Origin: Citrobacter arsenatis
GTDB lineage: Bacteria > Pseudomonadota > Gammaproteobacteria > Enterobacterales > Enterobacteriaceae
NCBI RefSeq assembly: GCF_004353845.1
Contig: NZ_CP037864.1
Coordinates: 1,674,001 to 1,738,000 of the forward strand
Direction of reading: 5' to 3'
Length of the DNA stretch: 64,000 nucleotides
Shown here piece by piece: positions 43,680 to 51,597 of the stretch; the first letter of the stretch is position 1, and each line of letters opens with the position of its first letter. The translations under genes were made by a program, and so were the position numbers. The notes under the pieces are model-generated. The model was not told the DNA's origin, searched no databases, and saw only the letters and a program-made list of their open reading frames with translations.

Positions 43680-44648
43680 ATGGATTACCGCAAAATCATT
43701 AAAGAGATTGGGCGAGGAAAAAATCACGCGCGTGACCTGGACAAGGATACTGCTCGCGGACTGTATACCCATATGATGAACGGCGATGTACCTGACCTTG
43801 AGATGGGCGGAGTACTGATTGCGCTACGTATTAAAGGCGAAGGCGAAGCGGAGATGCTGGGCTTTTACGAAGCGATGCAAAACCACACCATTCGCCTGAC
43901 TCCGCCGGTTGCCAAACCCATGCCGATTGTCATTCCCAGCTACAATGGCGCACGTAAGCAGGCGAATTTGACTCCGCTGCTGGCGATTTTACTGCATAAG
44001 CTCGGTTTCCCGGTGGTGGTACACGGCGTGAGCGAGGATCCGACCCGCGTGCTGACAGAAACCATTTTCGAGCTGATGGGAATTGCGCCGACGCTGCATG
44101 CCGGGCAGGCGCAGGCAAAGCTGGATGGTCATGAGCCGGTATTTATCCCGGTGAGCGCGCTGTGCCCTCCGCTGGAGAAACAGCTGGCGATGCGCTGGCG
44201 AATGGGCGTGCGTAACAGTGCGCACACGCTGGCTAAATTAGCCACGCCGTTTGCCGAAGATGCCGCGCTGCGTCTTTCCAGCGTGTCCCATCCGGAATAC
44301 GTCTCGCGTGTGGCGAAGTTTTTCGGCGATATCGGTGGGCGTGGCCTGTTGATGCACGGTACCGAGGGCGAAGTGTATGCCAACCCGCAGCGCTGCCCGC
44401 AGATAAGCCTGATAGATTCATCCGGCGTGCGCGTGCTACAGGACCGACAGAGCGAGATGCCTGACGAGCCGGTACCGCTGCCGGTGGCAAAAGATCCGGA
44501 AACCACCGCGCGCTGGATTGAGCGTTGTCTGGCTGGCAGTGAGCCTGTTCCGGCATCGTTGAAAATCCAGATGGCCTGCTGCCTGGTTGCAACCGGCGAA
44601 TCCGCGACGTTGGCTGAAGGACTTGCCCGCGTCGAGCAAAGTTTCTAA
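43680..44648 (+). CDS. ybiB: YbiB, TrpD2-type nucleic-acid-binding protein
   Basis: With the ATG at 43680 behind AAGGAG the protein has 322 residues. It has the anthranilate phosphoribosyltransferase fold (PSYNGARKQANLTPLLAILL, GVSEDPTRVLTETIF), but E. coli YbiB (TrpD2) is reported to bind nucleic acids rather than act in tryptophan synthesis. It lies 29 bp after dinG with no terminator between, so it is presumably part of the same SOS transcript. A start nine codons upstream lacks family support. Confidence 0.92.
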   Translation: MDYRKIIKEIGRGKNHARDLDKDTARGLYTHMMNGDVPDLEMGGVLIALRIKGEGEAEMLGFYEAMQNHTIRLTPPVAKPMPIVIPSYNGARKQANLTPLLAILLHKLGFPVVVHGVSEDPTRVLTETIFELMGIAPTLHAGQAQAKLDGHEPVFIPVSALCPPLEKQLAMRWRMGVRNSAHTLAKLATPFAEDAALRLSSVSHPEYVSRVAKFFGDIGGRGLLMHGTEGEVYANPQRCPQISLIDSSGVRVLQDRQSEMPDEPVPLPVAKDPETTARWIERCLAGSEPVPASLKIQMACCLVATGESATLAEGLARVEQSF

Positions 44649-44661
44649 TCCATTTGTAATC

Positions 44662-44701
44662 CCGACGGGTCTTTTGCCAGGCCTGTCGGTTCTCACTTTT
44701 T
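44662..44701 (+). terminator. Weak terminator after ybiB
   Basis: CCGACGGG and CCTGTCGG (one G-U pair) form a stem around a 12-base loop 14 bp past the ybiB stop. It is followed by TTCTCACTTTTTC, an interrupted T tract. Confidence 0.55.
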
Positions 44702-44810
44702 CGGCAACGTGAAATTTCTGCACGTTTATTGACCTCCTGTTTGCTGTGGCGCAGCATAGTTTGTTGAAAAATAAGAAACACAACAAACACGCGACACAAA
44801 GGAGATAACA

Positions 44811-45896
44811 ATGAACAGTGGACATCGCTTCCATGTGCCAACGCTGCACGCCTTTATCCAGGCCGTTTTTCACCAGATGGGAAGCAATGAGCAGGAGGCG
44901 CGGCTGGTGGCCGATCATCTGATAGCCTCTAACCTCGCCGGTCACGATTCCCACGGCATCGGCATGATCCCAAGCTATATCCGCTCATTCTCGCAAGGAC
45001 ATCTGCAGATCAACCGTCATGCCAAAGTGGTCAAAGATGCGGGAGCGGTAATTACGCTTGATGGCGACTGCGCATTTGGTCAGGTGGCGGCACACGAAGC
45101 AATGACGCTTGGGATCGAAAAAGCGCGCCAGTACGGTATTGCCGCCGTGGCATTACATAATTCGCACCATATCGGACGCATTGGCTATTGGGCGGAGCAA
45201 TGCGCGGCGGCGGGTTTTGTTTCGGTGCACTTTGTTAATGTGGTAGGGATCCCGATGGTCGCACCGTTTCACGGCCGCGATAGCCGCTTTGGCACCAACC
45301 CCTTCTGCGTCGTGTTTCCGCGTAAAACTACTTTTCCGCTGTTGCTGGACTATGCAACCAGCGCCATCGCATTTGGCAAAACCCGTGTGGCATGGCACAA
45401 GGGTGAACCGGTGCCTCCGGGATGCCTGATTGATGTAAACGGGGTGCCCACAACCGATCCTGGTGTAATGCAGGTTTCTCCGCTGGGGTCGTTACTGGCC
45501 TTCGCCCAACATAAAGGTTATGCGCTGGCGGCGATGTGCGAAATTATGGGCGGCGCGCTTTCTGGCGGTAAAACTACACATGAAGAGAGCCTACAGACCA
45601 GTGCGGACGCCATCATAAACTGCATGACCACCATCATTATGAATCCGGAACTGTTTGGTGCGCCGGACTGCGACAAGCAGGTTGCGGCGTTTGCTGAGTG
45701 GGTGAAAGCCTCCCCGCATGCTGAAGATGCCCCGATCCTGTTGCCAGGGGAATGGGAGGTGAATACGCGTGAGGAGCGTCTGGCACAGGGGATCCCGCTG
45801 GATTCCGGAAGCTGGCAGGCGATTTGCGAGGCGGCCCGGCAAATTGGGATGCCAGACACCATGTTGCAGGAATTTCGTCACCAACTGGAAAATTAA
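44811..45896 (+). CDS. hcxB: Hydroxycarboxylate dehydrogenase B (YbiC)
   Basis: A 361-residue member of the malate/L-lactate dehydrogenase (LDH2) family, which has its own NAD(P)-binding fold rather than a Rossmann domain. Conserved blocks include GHDSHGIGMIPSYI (about 46-59), HNSHHIGRIGYWAEQ and FGTNPFCVVFP. In E. coli, HcxB reduces or oxidises hydroxycarboxylates such as hydroxyphenylpyruvate and 2-oxoglutarate. An AAAGGAG ribosome site precedes the ATG. It appears monocistronic and converges on ybiJ. Confidence 0.92.
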   Translation: MNSGHRFHVPTLHAFIQAVFHQMGSNEQEARLVADHLIASNLAGHDSHGIGMIPSYIRSFSQGHLQINRHAKVVKDAGAVITLDGDCAFGQVAAHEAMTLGIEKARQYGIAAVALHNSHHIGRIGYWAEQCAAAGFVSVHFVNVVGIPMVAPFHGRDSRFGTNPFCVVFPRKTTFPLLLDYATSAIAFGKTRVAWHKGEPVPPGCLIDVNGVPTTDPGVMQVSPLGSLLAFAQHKGYALAAMCEIMGGALSGGKTTHEESLQTSADAIINCMTTIIMNPELFGAPDCDKQVAAFAEWVKASPHAEDAPILLPGEWEVNTREERLAQGIPLDSGSWQAICEAARQIGMPDTMLQEFRHQLEN

Positions 45897-45898
45897 GT

Positions 45899-45928
45899 AA
45901 AAAAAAGCCCGTCCAGTGGCGGACGGGC
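45899..45928 (-). terminator. Rho-independent terminator of ybiJ
   Basis: Read on the minus strand, GCCCGTCC-GCCACT-GGACGGGC is followed by eight T residues. It lies 65 bp past the ybiJ stop and immediately after the hcxB stop on the other strand, where the T run is missing. Confidence 0.9.
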
Positions 45929-45993
45929 AAACAAAGGGTAACAAACAGGGTCAATGAGGGTTGGAGCATTGGGTCGTACAGGTATTCTATCGG

Positions 45994-46254
45994 TTATTTA
46001 TAGATAACCGCGGTGCCGCTCATTTTGTCTTTACCTACAGCGGAAGTGATGCTGTAACCAGATGCACCGGCAGCAGCCGCTTTCTCAGCCAGTTTTGCTT
46101 CCAGGCCATCCAGCGTGGTGGCGCCATCAGCAGAAACTACACCAATTTTATTCATGCTTTGTGCCTGAGTGGAGGAAACCGGCTCGGCAGCGAAAACGCC
46201 AAATGACAGGGTAGACAGGGCGATAGCAGCAACAGCGTATTTAATGTTTTTCAT
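45994..46254 (-). CDS. ybiJ: YbiJ, periplasmic YhcN/DUF1471-family protein
   Basis: An 86-residue secreted protein with a Sec signal peptide (residues 1-22, cut after GVFA) and a mature DUF1471 domain ending in SGTAVIYK. The family is expanded in enterics and linked to stress responses and biofilm formation. A second member, mcbA, lies 4.2 kb away in this window with the same length and ending. The specific function of YbiJ is unknown. It has its own terminator and a CRP-like site upstream. Confidence 0.9.
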   Translation of the reverse strand: MKNIKYAVAAIALSTLSFGVFAAEPVSSTQAQSMNKIGVVSADGATTLDGLEAKLAEKAAAAGASGYSITSAVGKDKMSGTAVIYK

Positions 46255-46555
46255 GATTAATCTCTCGCAGGTTTGTTCTGTTAGTCAGTGTTCTGTTAAG
46301 AAGACGTTGTTCCGTCGATGTGATAAGTATCACGTTTTTTTTGGTGAGAGAAAATCGAATAGAATTGACGACATCAATCAAAAAAATTGAATGACAAATA
46401 ACTTATTGAATATTAATAAATTCAAACGAGGGATTTACAGTTCTTGTCATTACGCTTTACAGAGAAACCGACAACGGCACATTTTGCTACACAGAGTACA
46501 AAAAAGCGTGCTCGTAAAGGAAATCGTATGCGCTGAAACTTTTGGTAAAGAAGGG
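46255..46555. other. Non-coding gap between ybiI and ybiJ
   Basis: About 300 bp without a gene. The right two thirds are A+T-rich. The half next to ybiJ holds that gene's promoter region and the CRP-like site. No terminator for ybiI stands out. Confidence 0.6.
46319..46334 (-). promoter_or_regulatory. CRP-like site upstream of ybiJ
   Basis: TGTGATAAGTATCACG matches TGTGA-N6-TCACA at nine of ten conserved positions and its inner 14 bp are symmetric. It is centred about 73 bp before the ybiJ start, a plausible activating distance. Confidence 0.5.
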
Positions 46556-46822
46556 TCAGCGTAGCTGGCTGTCTTTCGAACCTCTGCGATTATATCCTGA
46601 AAATGAAGCGCTATGTGAATCTTTATCCTGTTGGCAGGCGATGCACAAGCGTACGCCGGGCACCGCCTCACGTCTGGCCTGAGGGATAGGATTGCCGCAT
46701 TCTTCGCATTCATACAGACTTTCTCCCGTCGGTAACTCACCGCGGGCGCGGGCAACAGCATCTTCAATAGTATTGTTGATCTGTTCGTTAACAGCGTCAT
46801 CATTCGCCCATCCGGATGCCAT
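46556..46822 (-). CDS. ybiI: YbiI, DksA/TraR-type zinc-finger protein
   Basis: An 88-residue protein with the four-cysteine zinc finger CEECGNPIPQARREAVPGVRLCIAC (about residues 38-62) typical of the DksA/TraR family, but without the long coiled-coil of DksA. Short members such as TraR can act on RNA polymerase through the secondary channel; that activity is not established for YbiI. It lies 76 bp downstream of ybiX on the same strand. Confidence 0.9.
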   Translation of the reverse strand: MASGWANDDAVNEQINNTIEDAVARARGELPTGESLYECEECGNPIPQARREAVPGVRLCIACQQDKDSHSASFSGYNRRGSKDSQLR

Positions 46823-46897
46823 GTGTACCTCCTACCAATGTCTACAGACTAAGTATAGCGAAGGTGATGGCTGAAAAACGCCCATGCGCCAGCAGTA

Positions 46898-47575
46898 TCA
46901 GATTTCAGACCATTCGCGCAGCAGGTTATGGTAGAGATTAAGTAATGACAGGATCTCGCTACTTTCTCCATGGCGAACCTTCAGGGATTGAATGTTTTTA
47001 TCCAGTTCAAAAAGCATGGCGCGATTTTTGTCGTCACGGACCATCGACTGGATCCACATAAAGGATGCCACGCGAGCCCCTCGGGTCACCGGCGTGACGC
47101 AGTGCAAGCTGCTGGAAGGGTAAAGCACCAGATCGCCTGCCGGCAGTTTTACCGCATGCTGACCGTAGGTATCATTGACCAGCAACTCTCCTCCCTCATA
47201 GTCGTCGGGATTGCTCAGGAATAAAGTGGCGGAGAGGTCTGTGCGCATCCAGCCGCTTTCCGGATGGCTACGCACCGCGCCATCAACGTGGAAACCATAG
47301 GTCTCGTTGTCCTGGTAACGATTAAATAGCGGTGTGGAGAGCGTTTTCGGTAATGCGGCGGTGAAGAAAAGCGCGCTGTTATTCACTGCAGTTTGGACCG
47401 CCTGTTGTAAAACGCCGTAACGCGCACTTTGCGTATTCACCTGCTGGTTGTTTTTAACCTGTGCGCCCTGAGCGCCAGTGGTTGCACGGCCATCAACCCA
47501 GTCGGCAGCGTCAAGTTGTTCGCGAAACCAGGCTACATCCTGAGCCGACAAAACGCCGGGAATGTGGTACATCAT
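46898..47575 (-). CDS. ybiX: YbiX, Fe(II)/2-oxoglutarate-dependent PKHD-type hydroxylase
   Basis: A 225-residue protein of the PiuC/YbiX family of prolyl-4-hydroxylase-like oxygenases. The iron-binding His-x-Asp is in YGFHVDGAVR (about residues 93-102), and the distal His with the 2-oxoglutarate-binding Arg follow in SSLHCVTPVTRG. Homologues travel with TonB-dependent siderophore receptors. Here ybiX starts 44 bp after fiu and should share its Fur-controlled transcript. The substrate is not known. Confidence 0.93.
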   Translation of the reverse strand: MMYHIPGVLSAQDVAWFREQLDAADWVDGRATTGAQGAQVKNNQQVNTQSARYGVLQQAVQTAVNNSALFFTAALPKTLSTPLFNRYQDNETYGFHVDGAVRSHPESGWMRTDLSATLFLSNPDDYEGGELLVNDTYGQHAVKLPAGDLVLYPSSSLHCVTPVTRGARVASFMWIQSMVRDDKNRAMLFELDKNIQSLKVRHGESSEILSLLNLYHNLLREWSEI

Positions 47576-47618
47576 CAGTGTTTCTCCTGAAAGTGGGGCT
47601 TACGCCCCACATGATGAA

Positions 47619-49904
47619 TCAGAAATGCATATTGGCGGTCAGCAGGAAGGTTCTTGGCTCGCCCGGATGGTAACGGTATCCGCTCTTGTTAATAGAGGAT
47701 ACATAATCGGTGTCGAACAGGTTATAGACGTTTAGCTGGAAATCGAGATTGCGACTCACGCGATAACCCAATTTGGCGTCGGCGACCCAGTAACCTTCAG
47801 TGTAGGATGGCGTCCCCACCGCACCGTCGGAACCGCGATGCATACTGCCCACGTAGCGAGCGCCCGCGCCAATGGAAATATCATCGGTCGCCTGGTACTG
47901 GTTCCACAGCGTGAACGCATGTTCCGGTGTGTATGGCAGGGAAGAAGATCCATCCTGAGCAACGTTTTTGCCACTGTGGATGGTAGCGCGTTGCTGGGTG
48001 TAACCCCCAATAATCTGCCATGCGGGGGTGATGTTGCCTGCTACCGAGAGCTCGTAGCCTTCAACGCGTTTCTCTCCGTACTGGGAATATGTTCCGTCGT
48101 CGTTCTGCTCAACCTCATTCTCAATATCCGTGCGGAAAATTGCGGCGGTTAACAGCAGACGCTTATCCAGCACCTCCCATTTGGTACCGATCTCGCTGGT
48201 TTTCGCTTTTTGCGGTTTGAAATCGGTGCGGTTCGCACTATTACCGCTGCCGCCCTGAGCGAGGGCAAAGTTGCTGCCGCCTGGCGGTTGCTGAGAAACG
48301 GCATAGTTGATGTACACGTTACCGTTTTCGGTCAGATGATACAGCGCGCCTGCTTTCCAGTTCACCAGATTGCCTGATTTGGCGGTATCCACGGTCGTGA
48401 CCGGTGTACCTTTGGCAATGCCTGCCGGACACTTGACAGCACCGCGACCGGAAGCGCCGCATGCGGTGGCGCTGTCATATTCAGTGCGGTAATTGTCGAG
48501 GCGAATACCACCGTTCAGCTCAAACTCACGGGTAATTTGTAGCGTATCAAAAGCGTATACGCCGAAGGTGTCGGTTTGCCCATTGGCGTTAGCGCCGTTA
48601 TGAGATAAGCCGCCGATATTCACATTGCTGTCGGGGTGATAGATATTCACCGGCGGCGGGGTGATCGGGGTTACGCCATAGTTGGTTTGCGTTTCGCGCG
48701 TTAGCTCCACGCCGGTACTGATGTCGTGACCGATGGATCCGGTGTAAAACTTTGAGGTCAGGTTAGTCTGGTTGGTCAGGATCTTATTGCTGACATCTTT
48801 GGTATTTGCCAGACGTGACCATGTCCAGGTGTCGACGCTGCTGGTGGGTTGCGTGATGTTCGACGCGCCGCCCATTACCGCCGTCATCAGGTAATCCTGT
48901 TTGATGCGTGACCAGCGGGTGGTGTTGCGAATAGTGGTGCTGTCGTTCAGGTCATGTTCAAAACGCATCGTTGCGGTATCGGTCATCGAATCGTCGTAAT
49001 CCGAGCTGGTACCGTAGAAGTTATGCGTATCCACTTTACCTGAATGGTTCAGTGCGGAAGTCCCCGCAGAAGGCGCGGAATATCCCGGCAGGCCGATAGT
49101 GGGGATGCCGCCATCCGGTGTGTTGTGCTGGGTGACATGCAGATAGTTCAGATACAGTCGGTTTTCAGTACCTAAGCCAAAAGCGAGAGAGGGGGCTACA
49201 CCGTAACGTTCATTTTTAACGTTATCGCGACCGGCATCATGCGTTTTTTCACCCATCAGGTTCAAACGTGCGGCGGTGGTCTCGCCTATAACCTGGCTAA
49301 TGTCCAGCGTACCACGGCGGAACCAGGCGCTACCGACGCTGGCCGACGCATCGATCCCTGAGTCGGTGCGCGGCTGTTTGCTGATCATATTGATGGAACC
49401 CGTCGGCGCGCTACGTCCATAGTCGGTGCCGGAAGGGCCTTTGATCACTTCGACCTGTTCAGTATTGAAGGTGTCGCGCGTAACGCTGCCAATATCACGA
49501 ATACCGTCGATATAAATACTATTCGAGGTATCCGCACCACGCATATAAACCGCATCTCCGGTGGTGGAGTTACCGTTCTCACCCGCGAAAAATGCGCCAA
49601 CACCCGGTACGTTTTTCAGCGCATCGGTCAGATTTGTTGCGCCTTGATCCTTAATCACCTGCTCAGAAATCACCGTCATGGTGCGGGTTGTATCCGCCAC
49701 CGGGCGGGAGAATTTAGGGTCGGCAGACTGCGTTGGGGCGTACAGCGAAGGTTTGGCAGCCTCAACGACCAGCGTATCTTCTTGTTTTTTATCCTGATCG
49801 TCTGCGGCGATAGCCTGAGCTACCGGAGACAGGCCAATACACAGACCGGCAAAAAAAGTCAGTGAGTGAAAACTACTGGACGGCAAGTTGCGATTTTTAT
49901 CCAT
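47619..49904 (-). CDS. fiu: TonB-dependent catecholate siderophore receptor Fiu
   Basis: Fiu imports monomeric catechol-iron complexes and catechol-bearing antibiotics across the outer membrane. The start at 49904 (MDKNRNLPSSSF) gives 761 residues. A signal peptide ends near ALAA-type residues 30-34, a TonB-box-like DTLVVEA follows, then the plug domain (VADTTRTMTVISEQVIKDQG to KGPSGTDYGRSAPTGSINM) and a 22-strand barrel ending in aromatic residues (LLTANMHF). The 17-codon longer frame is not needed. It sits behind a Fur box and precedes ybiX. Confidence 0.96.
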   Translation of the reverse strand: MDKNRNLPSSSFHSLTFFAGLCIGLSPVAQAIAADDQDKKQEDTLVVEAAKPSLYAPTQSADPKFSRPVADTTRTMTVISEQVIKDQGATNLTDALKNVPGVGAFFAGENGNSTTGDAVYMRGADTSNSIYIDGIRDIGSVTRDTFNTEQVEVIKGPSGTDYGRSAPTGSINMISKQPRTDSGIDASASVGSAWFRRGTLDISQVIGETTAARLNLMGEKTHDAGRDNVKNERYGVAPSLAFGLGTENRLYLNYLHVTQHNTPDGGIPTIGLPGYSAPSAGTSALNHSGKVDTHNFYGTSSDYDDSMTDTATMRFEHDLNDSTTIRNTTRWSRIKQDYLMTAVMGGASNITQPTSSVDTWTWSRLANTKDVSNKILTNQTNLTSKFYTGSIGHDISTGVELTRETQTNYGVTPITPPPVNIYHPDSNVNIGGLSHNGANANGQTDTFGVYAFDTLQITREFELNGGIRLDNYRTEYDSATACGASGRGAVKCPAGIAKGTPVTTVDTAKSGNLVNWKAGALYHLTENGNVYINYAVSQQPPGGSNFALAQGGSGNSANRTDFKPQKAKTSEIGTKWEVLDKRLLLTAAIFRTDIENEVEQNDDGTYSQYGEKRVEGYELSVAGNITPAWQIIGGYTQQRATIHSGKNVAQDGSSSLPYTPEHAFTLWNQYQATDDISIGAGARYVGSMHRGSDGAVGTPSYTEGYWVADAKLGYRVSRNLDFQLNVYNLFDTDYVSSINKSGYRYHPGEPRTFLLTANMHF

Positions 49905-50008
49905 GTTAATGAGCGACTTATTATTTTTTGAGTGGACGAGTTTCACTCGCACGAAGGGACATCTCTGTGGATGTTATACCCTGCAGGCCTCGTGCAAATG
50001 AACATGTA

Positions 50009-50036
50009 ATTGATAATGATTTTGATAAGCATTATT
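50009..50036 (-). promoter_or_regulatory. Fur box(es) of fiu
   Basis: TTGATAATGATTTTGATAAG followed by CATTATT contains at least three GATAAT-like hexamers in the arrangement of one or two overlapping Fur sites. It is about 105 bp upstream of the fiu start. Iron-replete repression of fiu-ybiX is expected. Confidence 0.85.
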
Positions 50037-50154
50037 AATCAGTGCGACTTTTTAGCATTCATTAATTCAAAAATAAATACATTTATTTACATTGGACTCA
50101 AAATTCCAACATATTGATTGCAATCTAAACGATGAATGACGTGCACAGCGCACA

Positions 50155-50180
50155 GAAAACTGCATTCGGGATGAATGCAG
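50155..50180 (-). terminator. Terminator of mcbA
   Basis: On the minus strand CTGCATTC-ATCCC-GAATGCAG is followed by TTTTC, 20 bp past the mcbA stop. The T run is short, so strength is uncertain. Confidence 0.7.
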
Positions 50181-50199
50181 TTGTGCTAAGGAAGGGGGG

Positions 50200-50460
50200 T
50201 TACTTATAGATAGTTGCGGTGCCGTACATCTGATTTTTACCGCCTGCAGAATTAACGACAAAGCCTTTTGCACCTTGCTCTTTCGCTTTCTCTGCTAGCT
50301 TGTCTTCGAGGTCGCTCAGGTTAGTTGCACCGGTAGCGGATACTGTACCGGAAGCTTGGAGCTGACCGGTAGCTGGGCTGGTGTAAGGCTGTGCGGCAAA
50401 GGTGGCAAATGTCATGCCGGCAAGTACGGTAGCGGCAAGTAATGTGAGGCATTTCTTCAT
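50200..50460 (-). CDS. mcbA: McbA (YbiM), periplasmic DUF1471-family protein
   Basis: An 86-residue secreted protein with a signal peptide cleaved near TFAA (residue 22) and a DUF1471 domain (SATGATNLSDLEDKLAEKAK to YGTATIYK). In E. coli mcbA is induced through McbR and suppresses colanic-acid-linked mucoidy and affects biofilms. It is a paralogue of ybiJ in this window. AGAGGATATC upstream gives the ribosome site. Confidence 0.92.
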   Translation of the reverse strand: MKKCLTLLAATVLAGMTFATFAAQPYTSPATGQLQASGTVSATGATNLSDLEDKLAEKAKEQGAKGFVVNSAGGKNQMYGTATIYK

Positions 50461-50670
50461 GGTGATATCCTCTGAAAAACAACAGGTGTGCCTGATAAGT
50501 TTAGGTCGTCAGCACAGGACATTTACCGCAAAAAACTGGTGATGAACTGTCTGTTTTTTGAACGATTGGCAAGGCGATAAACAAGCGTAAAAAATCAAAT
50601 TTCCTTGTTGTGTGTGTTTACCGCGTGGCGTTATGCGGGTATCTTACGCCGCTGTTAAAAGGAGAATGCT

Positions 50671-51597
50671 ATGTCCGCCCAGAAACCGGGATTACACCCA
50701 CGCAACCGCCACAATGGCCGTTATGATCTTGCGACTTTATGCCAGGTTACACCTGAACTGACGCAATTTCTCACCCTCACGCCCGGCGGAGAGCAGAGTG
50801 TTGATTTCGCAAACCCGCAGGCAGTGAAGGCGCTCAATAAAGCGTTGCTGGCGCATTTTTATGCGGTGAAGCACTGGGATATTCCAGACGGTTTTCTGTG
50901 CCCGCCAGTTCCTGGTCGCGCTGACTATATTCATCATCTGGCTGACCTGTTGGGGGAAACCAACGGAACCATTCCGGCAAATGCGAGCGTACTGGACGTG
51001 GGCGTAGGGGCCAACTGTATCTACCCGCTGATCGGCGTGCATGAATACGGCTGGCGATTCACCGGTAGTGAGACCAGTAGCGAAGCGTTTAACAGCGCTC
51101 AGGCGATTGTAACCGCTAATCCGGGGTTAACCCGTGCGATTCGTCTGCGTCGTCAGAAAGATGCTACGGCAATCTTCAACGGTATCATTCACAAAAATGA
51201 GCAGTATGAAGCCACATTGTGTAACCCGCCATTCCATGATTCTGCGGCCTCAGCCCGCGCCGGAAGCGAGCGCAAGCGCCGTAACCTGGGCCAGGATAAA
51301 GATGATGCGCTGAATTTTGGTGGACAGCAGCAGGAGCTGTGGTGTGAAGGCGGCGAAGTGGCGTTCATCAAAAAAATGATCGCCGAAAGCCAGGCCTTTG
51401 GACGTCAGGTGATGTGGTTCACCACGCTGGTTTCGCGCGGTGAGAATTTGCCGCCGCTGTACCATGCATTAACGGATGCGGGCGCGGTGAAAGTCGTCAA
51501 GAAAGAGATGGCCCAGGGGCAAAAGCAGAGCCGCTTTATTGCCTGGACCTTTATGGATAACGATCAGCGCCGACGTTTTATGGCGCGTAAACGCTAA
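50671..51597 (+). CDS. rlmF: 23S rRNA m6A1618 methyltransferase RlmF
   Basis: RlmF methylates adenine 1618 of 23S rRNA. The protein has 308 residues, the E. coli length, with SAM-binding motif I LDVGVGANCIYPLIG (about 109-123) and the N6-adenine catalytic motif NPPF (CNPPFHDSA). A ribosome site AAAGGAG precedes the ATG. It converges on ybiO with a four-base overlap of the stop codons. Confidence 0.96.
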   Translation: MSAQKPGLHPRNRHNGRYDLATLCQVTPELTQFLTLTPGGEQSVDFANPQAVKALNKALLAHFYAVKHWDIPDGFLCPPVPGRADYIHHLADLLGETNGTIPANASVLDVGVGANCIYPLIGVHEYGWRFTGSETSSEAFNSAQAIVTANPGLTRAIRLRRQKDATAIFNGIIHKNEQYEATLCNPPFHDSAASARAGSERKRRNLGQDKDDALNFGGQQQELWCEGGEVAFIKKMIAESQAFGRQVMWFTTLVSRGENLPPLYHALTDAGAVKVVKKEMAQGQKQSRFIAWTFMDNDQRRRFMARKR

